A stretch of DNA of 64,000 nt from Halanaerobium saccharolyticum subsp. saccharolyticum DSM 6643 (GCF_000350165.1 NZ_CAUI01000005.1:744001-808000), one strand, 5' to 3'; counted from the first letter of the stretch, positions 1 through 9,439 are shown. Numbers and translations are program-made. The notes: generated by a model from the letters alone, not told the origin.

Positions 1-590
1 ATTTTAATACTTATCTTGATGATGCTGATACAGTTTATGAAATTGCTAAAAAAGAGAATCCAGAACTTCCAATTTTTATGCTAGGCCACAGCATGGGCGG
101 TTTTATTGCAGCAGGCTATGGTGTTAAATATCCGGCTAAGTTAGATGGACAAATTTTATCCGGTGGGTGGACTAATCAAACTGATGCTTTTAAAGAAATT
201 GAGCAGTTAAGTTTAAAAGAAAATCCCGATATGAAGCTGCCAAATGAATTAGGAGATTTAATTTCGCGTTCAGCATATGTAGTAGAAGATTATGCAGCTG
301 ATCCTTATGTATCAGAATATACTACTCTCAAACTGATGAAAATAATGTTGGAGGAGGGAATTCCCTGGTTAGTCGATAATTTAGAAACATATAACTATCC
401 AGTTCTTATTTTACACGGGGGAAATGATCAGATAGTAGATCCCAGTTGTTCTAAAAAGTTAAATCAGCTGATTGCTTCCAAAGATAAAGAGCTTAAAATC
501 TATCCAGAATTATATCACGAAATATTGAATGCGCCAGAAAAAGAAGAGGTTTTTAAAGATATAGTTCATTGGATTGAGGATCGAATTTAA
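1..590 (+). CDS. Alpha/beta hydrolase (lysophospholipase/monoacylglycerol-lipase-like), 5' truncated by window edge
   Basis: The reading frame is open from base 3, so the start lies outside the window and only about the last 195 residues are seen. They contain the nucleophile elbow GHSMGG (serine nucleophile), a late LILHGGNDQIVDPS segment that supplies the acid residue, and a final YHEILN segment that supplies the histidine. This is the layout of the serine-aminopeptidase S33/monoglyceride lipase family, which hydrolyses acyl esters in the cytoplasm. There is no signal peptide in the visible part. A terminator-like hairpin follows at 622-652, so this is probably the last gene of its transcript. 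The substrate cannot be named from this fragment. Confidence 0.85.
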   Translation, partial: FNTYLDDADTVYEIAKKENPELPIFMLGHSMGGFIAAGYGVKYPAKLDGQILSGGWTNQTDAFKEIEQLSLKENPDMKLPNELGDLISRSAYVVEDYAADPYVSEYTTLKLMKIMLEEGIPWLVDNLETYNYPVLILHGGNDQIVDPSCSKKLNQLIASKDKELKIYPELYHEILNAPEKEEVFKDIVHWIEDRI

Positions 591-621
591 GCAGATAATT
601 GAATCTAAAGTATAGCTGAGT

Positions 622-652
622 AGCTCTTCTCTTAATTGAGGGGAGCTTTTTT
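622..652 (+). terminator. Rho-independent terminator after the alpha/beta hydrolase
   Basis: An inverted repeat AGCTCTTCTC / GAGGGGAGCT with a six-base loop is followed directly by a T run. The CTCTTCTC...GAGAAGAG type of stem recurs as a terminator throughout the window (about 2.4, 9.0 and 32.1 kb). Confidence 0.8.
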
Positions 653-782
653 AATTTAATACTAATTTTTACCAATAAGGCTTTATCAGAAAAAATTCGA
701 TATTTTTTAGATATCCAATCCAGCAATATTAGAGATTATTTTGATATGCTTAATGTATGAAAGATATTAAGGAGGAGAGTTT

Positions 783-1244
783 ATGAATCAAAAAGCAGAT
801 CTTTTTCCACGTATATTAGCATTTATGATTGATGGTTTAATTTCCTGGCTGCCTGTATTTATTCCTTTTGTAGGTGCAATTTTTGGTTCTCTCTATTTAT
901 TATTTAAAGATGGTCTGATGTATCAGATAACTCAAAAAGATGAATGGAAAAATAAAAGTATTGGCAAAAAAATTATGAATTTAGAAATAGTAACTTTTGA
1001 TGAGCAGCCAATAGATCTCTCAATTTCAGCAAAAAGAAATCTGCCGTTAACAGTTGGAAATTTCATAGCAATTATCCCTGTAATTGGTTGGGTTATTGGT
1101 CCCACTCTTGCTTTGATTTTGGCCTTAGTAGAGCTAATTGTTTTTCTGACAGACGAAGATGGACGCAGATTAGGCGATAAATGGGCTAACACCCAGGTAA
1201 TTAAGCTTAAATCTACAGAATTAGAGGAAAAAATAATCACTTAA
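783..1244 (+). CDS. RDD family membrane protein
   Basis: A 153-aa protein that begins with FPRILAFMIDGLISWLP, the RDD-family pattern of a charged Arg/Asp pair at the edge of the first membrane helix. Two or three hydrophobic helices follow (about residues 15-40 and 92-122), with a GKKIMNLEIV loop between them as in other RDD proteins. The end reads DEDGRRLGDKWANTQVIKL, the usual conserved tail. RDD proteins are integral membrane proteins of poorly known function; some have been linked to ion or proton exchange in halophiles. The start is fixed by AGGAGGAGAG just upstream of the ATG. It appears to be monocistronic. Confidence 0.85.
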   Translation: MNQKADLFPRILAFMIDGLISWLPVFIPFVGAIFGSLYLLFKDGLMYQITQKDEWKNKSIGKKIMNLEIVTFDEQPIDLSISAKRNLPLTVGNFIAIIPVIGWVIGPTLALILALVELIVFLTDEDGRRLGDKWANTQVIKLKSTELEEKIIT

Positions 1245-1404
1245 AATTATAATTTCAATATTTTTAGGTAAGAGCGGTTTTAAAAGCAGCCGGAGCAAAA
1301 TAATTATATAATACAATAAATTCCTATGTTTCATTTTTAAACTATTTTATGATATACTCTAGATATTACAAGATTGATCTTAATATCAAGGGGGATTATA
1401 GTAA

Positions 1405-2364
1405 ATGACTAAAGTTAATAATGATCAGGTTCGGGTTGCTGTTATACAGGCAGCACCAGTTATAATGAATAAGGAAGCCACTGTAGAAAAAGTAATTTCC
1501 TTAACTAATCAAGCTGCAGCAGATGGTGCAGAAATTGTTGTGTTTCCAGAAGCTTTTATTCCAGCTTATCCTCGCGGACTGAGCTTTAAAACAACAGTTG
1601 GCAGTCGTTCCAAAGAGGGAAAAGAAGATTGGTTTCGTTACTGGAAAAATTCAGTTCAGGTACCCGGTAATACAACTGAAAAATTAGCAAAGTTAGCAAA
1701 AGAAAATAATATTTATTTAGTAATTGGAGTTATCGAAAAAGAAGATTCCGTTACAAACACATTATATTGTACTGTTTTATATTTTAGCCCGGAAGGGAAA
1801 TTAATTGGCAAACACCAAAAATTAAAACCTACCGGTTCTGAAAGATATATCTGGGGAGAAGGAGATGGCAGTACTTTAACAGTAGTTGATACTCCTTATG
1901 GTAAAATGGGAGGCTTAATCTGCTGGGAAAATTACATGCCGCTGGCAAGAGCTGCTATTTATGCTAAGGGGACCCAAATATATGTTGCTCCTACTGCTGA
2001 TTCCAGAGAAGAATGGCAGTGTACAATGCGTCATATTGCTTTAGAAGGTAGATGCTTTGTTCTGGCCTGTAATCAATTTGTAACTAAAGATATGTATCCA
2101 GAAGATTTAGCATGTTATGACGAATTAGAGTCTTCACCAGAATTAATGTGTAGAGGTGGAAGTGCTATAATATCACCTACTGGAGATTATATAGCTGGAC
2201 CAGTATATGATAAAGAAGATATTTTATTTGCTGATTTAGATTTAGACTTAATTACAAAAAGTAAATTTGATTTTGATGTTAATGGTCATTATTCCAGACC
2301 GGATGTTTTTCAATTAATTGTAAATGAAAAGAAACAGGAAAATGTTAAATGGAAAAATGATTAA
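1405..2364 (+). CDS. Nitrilase / carbon-nitrogen hydrolase
   Basis: A 319-aa cytoplasmic enzyme of the nitrilase branch of the C-N hydrolase superfamily, which converts nitriles to carboxylic acids and ammonia. The catalytic triad is visible: Glu49 in VVFPEAFIPAYPRG, Lys139 in KHQKLKPT, and Cys173 in LICWENYMPLAR. The long spacer after FIPAYPRG and the WGEGDGSTL segment are typical of true nitrilases rather than amidases or cyanide hydratases. Length matches the family. The start is preceded by AAGGGGG, and a TATACT box lies about 45 bp upstream. It is monocistronic, ending in a strong hairpin at 2399-2430. The substrate (aliphatic, aryl or arylaceto nitrile) cannot be told. Confidence 0.9.
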   Translation: MTKVNNDQVRVAVIQAAPVIMNKEATVEKVISLTNQAAADGAEIVVFPEAFIPAYPRGLSFKTTVGSRSKEGKEDWFRYWKNSVQVPGNTTEKLAKLAKENNIYLVIGVIEKEDSVTNTLYCTVLYFSPEGKLIGKHQKLKPTGSERYIWGEGDGSTLTVVDTPYGKMGGLICWENYMPLARAAIYAKGTQIYVAPTADSREEWQCTMRHIALEGRCFVLACNQFVTKDMYPEDLACYDELESSPELMCRGGSAIISPTGDYIAGPVYDKEDILFADLDLDLITKSKFDFDVNGHYSRPDVFQLIVNEKKQENVKWKND

Positions 2365-2398
2365 TTAAATGATTAATTAAATAGCTAATTATTATAAG

Positions 2399-2430
2399 CT
2401 CTTCTCATTAATTTGAGAAGAGTTTTTTTA
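2399..2430 (+). terminator. Rho-independent terminator after the nitrilase
   Basis: A near-perfect stem CTCTTCTCA / TGAGAAGAG with a short AT loop is followed by seven T residues. Confidence 0.9.
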
Positions 2431-2508
2431 TTTTTTTTAAAAAGTTAAGGATTTCTTAATATTTACAGTGTTATACTTTTGATATCAGGTAAAACAGGGG
2501 TGAAATTA

Positions 2509-4836
2509 ATGATCTATAAAATTATTAAAAATGATCTTTTAAAGAAAAAAATGATTATGGGAGCAGTTTTTATATTTATAATGCTTTCAGCACTGCTGAT
2601 AGCAGGTGGCTCAAGAATGTTAATTGACTTAAATAATTCTATTGTAGCTTTATTTGAAAAATCATCTACAGCTCATTTTATACAGTCGCATTCTGGTAAT
2701 CTAAAGCAGGAAGAAATATCAAATTGGAGTCAGGAAAATGAAAATGTTAAAAATTATCATATTGCAGAAATGATAAATATCGATGGCTCTGAAATTTTTT
2801 TCAATGATGGCCTATCTCAAAGTGATACTGTAATGGATTTAAGTTTTGTTAAACAGAATCAGGATTTTGATTATCTGCTTAATTTAGATAATCAGAAAAT
2901 AGAAGTGAATGATGGAGAAATTGCAGTTCCAATTTACTATCTGCAGCGCCTTGATCTGAAATTGGGAGACAGCTTAAAAGTAGAAGCGGCTGCAGGGCAG
3001 TATAACTTTAAAATAACTGCGTTTGTCAGAGATGTGCAGATGAACCCCTCAATAATCAGTTCTAAACGCTTTGTTGTCAGTGCTAATGATTTCGAAAAAT
3101 TAAGGTCGCTGGGAGAAAAAGAATATCAGATTGCTTTTCAGCTCAATAATTTAAATCAGCTGGCTCAGTTTAGAGATCAATACAGCCGTTCTGAACTGCC
3201 AAAAAAAGGGCCGACAATCGATTATCAGCTTTTAAAAATGGCTAATGCAGTTACTGATGGTCTGGTTGCAGCAGTAATAATTTTGATTAGTTTATTACTT
3301 AACTTAATTGCTCTTTTATGTCTGCGCTTTATAATCCTTTTGACACTAGAAGAAGATTATAGAGAAATTGGAGTTATGAAAGCAATAGGAATCAAAAGTA
3401 GAATGATTAAGAAAATTTATTTTTATAAATATCTTTTGCTGGCACTAACAGCTTCCATGCTGGGATATATTTTATCTTTAGCTTTCAGCCGAATTTTTGC
3501 TAAAAATATTGCTCTTTATAGCGGCAGACCACCACAGAGTTTAAGTCAAATTTTGATTCCTCTGCTGGCAGCTTTTACAGTTGCTCTTTTTGTAATTATA
3601 TTTTCTCTGATAATTCTCAGGAGATTCAAAAAAATATCAGCAGTAGAGGCAATTAGAATGGGAAGTAGAGGTAATTTAAATTTCAGCCGCAGCAAATTTT
3701 CACTATTTAAAAATAAGCATTTAAACAGCAGTGTTTTCTTAGGCTTAAGAGATGTAATTTTAAGATACAGGCTTTATGCAATTTTATTTATAGTCTTTAT
3801 TCTAAGTACCTTTATAATTATAGTGCCGGTAAATTTTTTGAATACAATTCAGTCAGCAGATTTCATCAGTTATATGGGAGTTGGTAAAAGCGATATTATA
3901 ATAGATATCAGACAGTCTGAGAATATAGAAAGACGTTTTAGAGAGATTATTAATTATCTGCAAGCTGATGCTGAGGTTGAGAGATTTGCTCCTTATATAA
4001 CTTCCCAGTACGAAATAATAAATCAGGAAGGTATGGCAGAAAATTTAATGATTGAGACCGGAGATTTTTCAATTTTCGAACTTGATTATTTAGCGGGTGG
4101 AGCCCCTCTACTAGAAAACGAAATTGCGCTATCTTATCTGATAGCAGATCAGTTAAATAAAAAAGTTGGAGATAAAATAGGAATAATAATTGATGACAAA
4201 GAGCGCCAGATGCTGATTACAGGTGTTTATCAGGATATTACTGATGGTGGTAAAACTGCTAAGGCAAATATCAATGCTGATTTAAGCAGTGCTGCCTGGT
4301 ATACTATCAATTTAGATATTAGTGGAAATATAAGCGAAAAAATTACAGAATATAAAGCGAATTTTAAAGACGTTAAAATAACAGATCCGGAGGAATATTT
4401 TCAGCAGACTTTTAAAAATACAATTGACCAGCTTAAATTGCTGACTTTTAGCTCCCTTTTGATTGTAGTTTTAATAACAGTTTTAATTACCTCACTTTTT
4501 ATCAAAATGCTGACTGCCAAAGACAAATCACAGATAGCAGTGAAAAAAGCAATAGGAATTTCTTTAAAAAATATTAAATTAGAATATATAACAAAAGCAT
4601 TATTTGTTTTAAATTTAGCTATAGTTTTGGGAACTATAACTGCAAATACTCTGGGAGAAAAAATAATAAGTGCTGCTTTAACAATTGTTGGTGCTGCTGA
4701 AATCAGTTTTAAGATAAATATTTTGCAGGCCTATATTATGATTCCACTGCTTTTGATTGTGATTGTAAGTCTGACTGTGCTTTGGAGCCTAAAATCAACA
4801 AAAGATTTAAGTATTGCCGATATTAATCTGGAATAA
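2509..4836 (+). CDS. ABC transporter permease, two FtsX domains
   Basis: About 775 aa. The preferred start is the ATG at 2509, which has CAGGGGTGA just upstream; the frame is open further upstream from a TTG without a ribosome site. The layout is one N-terminal membrane helix, a large extracytoplasmic domain, three helices of a first FtsX domain (about residues 250-390), another helix and soluble domain, then a second FtsX triplet (about 640-770). The segments REIGVMKAIGIKSRMIKKIYF and KSQIAVKKAIGISLKNIK are the two coupling regions that contact the ATPase. It forms an exporter with the ATPase 42 bp downstream. Proteins of this kind act in peptide or lipoprotein handling and antimicrobial-peptide resistance, often beside a two-component system as here. 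The substrate is unknown. Confidence 0.88.
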   Translation: MIYKIIKNDLLKKKMIMGAVFIFIMLSALLIAGGSRMLIDLNNSIVALFEKSSTAHFIQSHSGNLKQEEISNWSQENENVKNYHIAEMINIDGSEIFFNDGLSQSDTVMDLSFVKQNQDFDYLLNLDNQKIEVNDGEIAVPIYYLQRLDLKLGDSLKVEAAAGQYNFKITAFVRDVQMNPSIISSKRFVVSANDFEKLRSLGEKEYQIAFQLNNLNQLAQFRDQYSRSELPKKGPTIDYQLLKMANAVTDGLVAAVIILISLLLNLIALLCLRFIILLTLEEDYREIGVMKAIGIKSRMIKKIYFYKYLLLALTASMLGYILSLAFSRIFAKNIALYSGRPPQSLSQILIPLLAAFTVALFVIIFSLIILRRFKKISAVEAIRMGSRGNLNFSRSKFSLFKNKHLNSSVFLGLRDVILRYRLYAILFIVFILSTFIIIVPVNFLNTIQSADFISYMGVGKSDIIIDIRQSENIERRFREIINYLQADAEVERFAPYITSQYEIINQEGMAENLMIETGDFSIFELDYLAGGAPLLENEIALSYLIADQLNKKVGDKIGIIIDDKERQMLITGVYQDITDGGKTAKANINADLSSAAWYTINLDISGNISEKITEYKANFKDVKITDPEEYFQQTFKNTIDQLKLLTFSSLLIVVLITVLITSLFIKMLTAKDKSQIAVKKAIGISLKNIKLEYITKALFVLNLAIVLGTITANTLGEKIISAALTIVGAAEISFKINILQAYIMIPLLLIVIVSLTVLWSLKSTKDLSIADINLE

Positions 4837-4878
4837 GACTAAAGTTGAGGGGTTTACTAATTAAGAGGAGGAATAAGA

Positions 4879-5640
4879 ATGGAAAATATACTGGAAGCTA
4901 AAAATCTTTCTAAGACCTATCTTTTGGATAGAAGACAGCAGCATGTACTTAAAAACATTAATCTTAAAGTAAAAAAAGGGGAATTTCTAACTGTTATGGG
5001 ACCTTCAGGTTCTGGAAAAAGTACTCTGCTTTATAATATCAGTGGGATGGATAAAATGACAGCTGGTGAGGTAGTTTTTACAGGGGAAAAATTGAGTCAG
5101 CTCAGTCAAGCTCAGCTGGCAGAAATTAGATTAAAAAAAATGGGTTTTGTTTTTCAACAGATAAATCTGCTTAAAAATTTAGGGATAATGGATAATATTA
5201 TTATCTCCGCTTATATGGCAGGAGACGAAAAAAGAGAAAAGATTAAAGAGAGGGCCTATCAACTAATGAAAAAGACAGGGATTATTGAACTGGCAGAAAA
5301 TGAAATCACTCAGGTATCTGGGGGACAGCTGCAGCGGGCAGCAATCTGCAGGGCTTTAATTAATCAGCCGCAGATTCTTTTTGCAGATGAACCAACAGGT
5401 GCTCTAAACTCCAGTGCAGCTGAAGTTGTAATGTCAGTCCTGCAGAAAATAAATCAGGAAGGAACTACAATTATGATGGTCACTCATGATGTTAAGGTGG
5501 CAGCTCAGAGTCAAAGAATACTTTATATGATTGACGGGAATATTGAAGGGGAGTATAATTTAGATAAGTTCAATGAAAATTCTGAGTTAAAGGAAAGAGA
5601 AAGCACTTTATCGAAGTGGCTTATAAATATGGGATTTTAA
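4879..5640 (+). CDS. ABC transporter ATP-binding protein (MacB/LolD/BceA class)
   Basis: A 253-aa ATPase with Walker A GPSGSGKST (residues 41-49), Q-loop FVFQQINLL, signature VSGGQLQR, Walker B ILFADEPTGAL and the switch His in MMVTHD. The ADEPTGAL and VSGGQLQR forms belong to the MacB/LolD/BceA group that energises FtsX-type permeases. It lies 42 bp after the permease gene, with AAGAGGAGGAATAAG before its ATG, so the two are co-transcribed. It powers substrate extraction or efflux at the inner membrane. Confidence 0.92.
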   Translation: MENILEAKNLSKTYLLDRRQQHVLKNINLKVKKGEFLTVMGPSGSGKSTLLYNISGMDKMTAGEVVFTGEKLSQLSQAQLAEIRLKKMGFVFQQINLLKNLGIMDNIIISAYMAGDEKREKIKERAYQLMKKTGIIELAENEITQVSGGQLQRAAICRALINQPQILFADEPTGALNSSAAEVVMSVLQKINQEGTTIMMVTHDVKVAAQSQRILYMIDGNIEGEYNLDKFNENSELKERESTLSKWLINMGF

Positions 5641-5689
5641 AGCTAATTAAAAAATAAGAAAAAAAGAGATTTTAGCGGGGTGATTATCT

Positions 5690-6379
5690 GTGGAACAGAT
5701 ACTGATGGTTGAAGATGAAAAGGAGCTGGCCCGAGTAACTAAAGATTATTTTGGCAGTCGTGGTTATTTATTAAAAGTAATTAATGATGGGCAGGAAGCA
5801 CTAGATTATCTGAGTTTAAATTTAGACTCAGTAAAGCTGCTGATACTGGATATTATGCTGCCTGGAGTTGATGGTCTGACTATCTGTGAAAAAGTAAGGC
5901 AGCAGTCGAATATACCGATTATAATACTCAGTGCCCGTACAGGTGAGGAAGTTAGAATTACCGGGATTGAACTTGGAGCAGATGATTATTTAGAAAAACC
6001 ATATTCAATTAAAGAATTATTTGTCAGGGTTAAATCCCAGTTGAGAAGAGCTTATGAACTGCAGCTTAAATTGAGTAAAATAAGAGCGGCTAATATTGTG
6101 CTTGATCTTGGCGGCAGACAGCTCTATCTTGATGATCAACCTGTAAATCTGGCAGTTAAAGAATTTGAATTACTAAAAATTTTGATCCAGAACAAAGGTC
6201 GGGTAGTAAATAAAGATAAACTTTTTAATCAAGTCTGGGGAATTGATAGTGATAGCGATTTTTCAACTTTGACAGTTCATATCAATAAATTGAGAGAAAA
6301 GATAGAAAAAAATCCTAAAAAACCAGAACTTATCAAAACAGTCTGGGGTATAGGTTACAGATTTGAGGCAGAATCATGA
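5690..6379 (+). CDS. OmpR/PhoB-family response regulator
   Basis: A 229-aa regulator with an N-terminal receiver domain (acidic pair in VEDEKE, phospho-acceptor Asp54 in LLILDIMLPG, switch Lys103 in LEKPYS) and a C-terminal winged-helix DNA-binding domain ending in TLTVHINKLREKIEKNP...TVWGIGYRF. It starts at a GTG preceded by GCGGGGTGA. The stop overlaps the start of the kinase gene by 4 bp, so the pair is translationally coupled. The position directly after an ABC exporter suggests that it controls that exporter's expression. Confidence 0.93.
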   Translation: MEQILMVEDEKELARVTKDYFGSRGYLLKVINDGQEALDYLSLNLDSVKLLILDIMLPGVDGLTICEKVRQQSNIPIIILSARTGEEVRITGIELGADDYLEKPYSIKELFVRVKSQLRRAYELQLKLSKIRAANIVLDLGGRQLYLDDQPVNLAVKEFELLKILIQNKGRVVNKDKLFNQVWGIDSDSDFSTLTVHINKLREKIEKNPKKPELIKTVWGIGYRFEAES

Positions 6380-7668
6380 AAAAAATAATTATGATCAGCC
6401 TTATATTATGGATACTTTCCTTATTTCTTCTTTATTTTACAGTCAATCAAGCGGAGCTTCAGAGCCAGGATTATCTGGTAAATATCAATAGAATTCAGAA
6501 CTGGGTTGAGACTCAAGAACTGGAAAATCTAAACCGAGAGCTTGAGCTTTCAGATTTTAGTTCAGAAGAACTTGGAAATATAACTGCAGTAAAAATTATA
6601 GATCTAAAAAATTTAAATCAGAATACAGCCCAGGAATTTTTAGCAGTAGAATTAGATGATTATCGTTATCTTTATAGATATTTGGCTGGGAAAGAGCAGC
6701 TGGTTAGATATCAGCTTCAGCTAAATGAAAATTCTTCTTTCATTAATTTTATTTATGCTGGCTTACTGCTGACTTTAATTTTTAGCTTTTTTCTAAGTTT
6801 TTATTATAAAAATGAAAAAGAAATAATTGTACCACTTAAAAATGCTTCAGAACTGCCGGAAAAAATGGCCTTAGGACAGCTAAAATCACTTAAGATTAAG
6901 ACTAAAAATAAGTATTTAAAAAAACTTAGCTGGGGTCTCGATATGCTGCAGGAAAAATTAAAAGCAGAAAAAGAAAAAAATTATCAGCTTGAAAAAGACC
7001 ACAAAACAATGGTGGCTGGTCTGGCACATGATATTAGAACTCCACTCAGTACTATAAAAAACTATGCCATAGCTCTGGAAGAAGAAGTTTACACAGAAGC
7101 AGAAGCTATTAAAAGAGCCTTAAAAATTATAATCTCAAGAACTGATGAAATAGAAAGACTGAGCCGGAAATTAATTAAATCCTCAGAAAAAGATTTAGAA
7201 TTTGATAGTTTTGAAGCTGAAAATCAGGAGCTTTACTTAAACGAGATTCATTCTAAACTGATTAATATTATTTCTGAAAAAACAGAAAGGCTGCCTCTTA
7301 AATTTGAGGCGGAAAGTCCACCAGAAAATCTACTTTTAAAGGCAGATCTTAATTTGCTCGATCAGCTCTTTAACAATATTGTAGATAATGCAATTAAATA
7401 TGGTGATTTAAAAAAATTAAATCTAAGTTATAGTTCGGAAGATTACTATCAGCTTTTAGAACTAGAGAATACAGGAACTCATATTCCTGAAAAAGAGTTA
7501 AAACATATATTTAACAGCTATTACCGGGGCTCAAATGCTGAGGCTGAGTCTGGTTTTGGACTGGGGCTCTTTATTTCTAAAAAAATCATGACTTCTTTAA
7601 AGGGAGATATTTATGCTCAAAATACTGCTGAAGGTGTTAAAATAGTTCTGGTCTTTAAAATAGCCTAA
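6376..7668 (+). CDS. Sensor histidine kinase
   Basis: A 430-aa membrane kinase. There is one helix at about residues 4-24, an extracytoplasmic sensor region of roughly 100 residues, a second helix near 122-142, then a linker and dimerisation domain with the H-box AGLAHDIRTPLS (phospho-accepting His218). The ATP-binding domain shows the N box NNIVDNAIKYGD and the G box GFGLGLFISKK. It overlaps the regulator gene by 4 bp and completes a four-gene exporter plus two-component operon. Because it has a true extracytoplasmic sensor domain, it differs from the short BceS kinases that rely on the transporter for sensing. Confidence 0.92.
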   Translation: MKKIIMISLILWILSLFLLYFTVNQAELQSQDYLVNINRIQNWVETQELENLNRELELSDFSSEELGNITAVKIIDLKNLNQNTAQEFLAVELDDYRYLYRYLAGKEQLVRYQLQLNENSSFINFIYAGLLLTLIFSFFLSFYYKNEKEIIVPLKNASELPEKMALGQLKSLKIKTKNKYLKKLSWGLDMLQEKLKAEKEKNYQLEKDHKTMVAGLAHDIRTPLSTIKNYAIALEEEVYTEAEAIKRALKIIISRTDEIERLSRKLIKSSEKDLEFDSFEAENQELYLNEIHSKLINIISEKTERLPLKFEAESPPENLLLKADLNLLDQLFNNIVDNAIKYGDLKKLNLSYSSEDYYQLLELENTGTHIPEKELKHIFNSYYRGSNAEAESGFGLGLFISKKIMTSLKGDIYAQNTAEGVKIVLVFKIA

Positions 7669-7748
7669 ATTTAATCTAAATTATTGAAAATAAAAATTAA
7701 GCCCGGCAGTTGTGTTCAGTAGAAGTTAAATAATATGGAGATGAATTA

Positions 7749-9011
7749 ATGGAAAATAAGAACCTTTTTAATAAAAATTTTGTACTTGTAATTTTGGGAC
7801 AGTTGATTTCAATCTTTGCCAATTCAGTTTTGCGTTTTGCCCTGCCACTATATATTTTAGATCTAACAGGTTCCACAGCAGTTTTTGGGATTATTCTGGC
7901 TGCAGCAGCAGTGCCACCTATAATTTTTTCACCTTTAGGTGGGATTCTGGCAGATAGATGCAACCGCAGAAATATAATGGTTTCACTTGATTTTTTAACA
8001 GCGATAATTATAGGTATTTTTGCTTTTTTAATTATGCAGGAGTCAGCAGTAATAGTGATTACAATTTTAATGATTCTCTTTGCTGTAATCCAAGCTTTTT
8101 ATCAGCCGGCAGTGCAGGCCAGCATTCCGGTTATAGTTTCTAAATCTAATTTAGAAGAAGCAAATGGGATAGTCAGCCTGGTTAATGCCATTTCCAGTCT
8201 GATGGGACCGGTGGTGGCTGGAGTTCTTTATTCAATTTTTAGTATTCAGGATTTAATGTTTACAGCTGTCTTATTATTTATGCTGGCTGCAGTAATGGAA
8301 TTATTTATTTATATTAACTTTGAGCGGGAAAAGAGCAGGCAGGGGATTTTTGAAATTATCAGTTCTGATCTGAGCCTGAGTTTAAAATTTATTCGCGAGG
8401 ATAATCCAATTATGTTGAAAGTTATGTTTATCACTGCTGCCATGAATTTATTTTTAACCTCAATGATTTTAGTTGGACTGCCGGCTATGATCAAAATTGC
8501 TCTGGGTCTAAGCAGTCAGCTTTATGGTTTTGCAGAAGCAACAATGGCAGCTGGCATGATAGCAGGAGCTCTGGCTGCAGGTTCTTTAGGCAAAAAGGTG
8601 GGGGCCCCTGATTCATATAAATTTTTAGCTCTGGCAGCTTTTGGACTGCTGCCTATTGCCGCTGTATTTTCTTTTAATTTTACTCCAATGCTGATCTATT
8701 ATGTAATTTTAATCAGTACTTTTATAATGTCTTCAGCAATAACTGTTTTTACTGTAATTATGATGTCTTTTATCCAGCGGCAGACTCCAGATCATTTAAT
8801 AGGCAAGGTCATCTCCTATATTCTGGTTATCAGTCAGTGTACACTGCCCTTTGGTCAGGCAATCTATGGTTTTGTATTCGAACACTTTAGCTATTCGATT
8901 AATGTAATTGTTTTTCTGACAGCTATTTTTAGTATTTTGACAGCTTTTTATTCCAAAAATATTTTTTCGAAATTTATCGAATCTAAATTTTCAGTTGTTT
9001 ACCAAAATTAA
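7749..9011 (+). CDS. MFS transporter, drug-efflux type (MefA/NreB-like)
   Basis: A 420-aa protein with about 12 hydrophobic helices. The loop GGILADRCNRRNIMVSLDF between helices 2 and 3 is the major-facilitator motif A in the form seen in macrolide and metal efflux MFS proteins. Such proteins sit in the inner membrane and exchange drug for protons. The ATG is preceded by ATGGAGATGAA. It follows the exporter/two-component operon by 80 bp with no obvious terminator between, so read-through is possible. A terminator follows at 9036-9070. The substrate is not determinable. Confidence 0.87.
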   Translation: MENKNLFNKNFVLVILGQLISIFANSVLRFALPLYILDLTGSTAVFGIILAAAAVPPIIFSPLGGILADRCNRRNIMVSLDFLTAIIIGIFAFLIMQESAVIVITILMILFAVIQAFYQPAVQASIPVIVSKSNLEEANGIVSLVNAISSLMGPVVAGVLYSIFSIQDLMFTAVLLFMLAAVMELFIYINFEREKSRQGIFEIISSDLSLSLKFIREDNPIMLKVMFITAAMNLFLTSMILVGLPAMIKIALGLSSQLYGFAEATMAAGMIAGALAAGSLGKKVGAPDSYKFLALAAFGLLPIAAVFSFNFTPMLIYYVILISTFIMSSAITVFTVIMMSFIQRQTPDHLIGKVISYILVISQCTLPFGQAIYGFVFEHFSYSINVIVFLTAIFSILTAFYSKNIFSKFIESKFSVVYQN

Positions 9012-9035
9012 ATTGCAGTTTGATAAATACCCAGA

Positions 9036-9070
9036 GGCTCTTCTCTTATTGAGAGGGGCTTTATTTTTTT
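9036..9070 (+). terminator. Rho-independent terminator after the MFS gene
   Basis: A stem of the recurring GGCTCTTCTC / GAGAGGGGCT type is followed by a T-rich tract. Confidence 0.85.
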
Positions 9071-9400
9071 ATTAAAGTAATATTTATAAAAATGATGATA
9101 AGGATTACTTATACTGCCGGTAGATTTAGTTATAACATTTTATACCAGAGCAAAAATAGTATAAAATGTTAGTATCAGAAAAAGTTTTGAGAAAAAATAA
9201 AAATTCAATTTTGATTATGATCACTGTTTTGACAGTAACTGTATCTTTTTTTGCAGGCTAGATAAATTAATTTCCCTAGAATTAATATCTAGACAATAAA
9301 TATAGCAAAAAATATTTTATGCCCACATCTAAAAAATTAATTATTGGATGTGGGCATAAAGTATAAAATTAAGCAATAATTTATAAAGTTAAAATAATTT
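9071..9400. other. Non-coding stretch with two perfect long hairpins
   Basis: No convincing gene is present. There are two perfect inverted repeats: 13-bp arms at 9133-9145 and 9159-9171 (TAACATTTTATAC), and 14-bp arms at 9316-9329 and 9347-9360 (TTTATGCCCACATC). The second is not followed by a T run on the plus strand. On the minus strand it is followed by ATATTTTTTG, so it could terminate minus-strand transcription. Between them lies a 31-codon open frame (9166-9261) with a hydrophobic, signal-peptide-like end but no ribosome site; I do not call it a gene. Confidence 0.6.
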
Positions 9401-9410
9401 AAAAAATTAC

Positions 9411-9439
9411 TTGACAATTAAAAAAATTTAGTTTATAAT
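9411..9439 (+). promoter_or_regulatory. Sigma-A promoter of the glycyl radical enzyme operon
   Basis: The -35 box TTGACA (9411-9416) and the -10 box TATAAT (9434-9439) both match consensus exactly and are 17 bp apart. The expected start of transcription falls within the operator that begins at 9446, leaving a leader of about 230 nt before the ATG at 9678. Confidence 0.9.

Noticed and set aside
9166-9261. 31-codon hydrophobic small peptide gene
   Set aside because: It has a signal-peptide-like end but no ribosome binding site, and its start lies inside the arm of a perfect hairpin.
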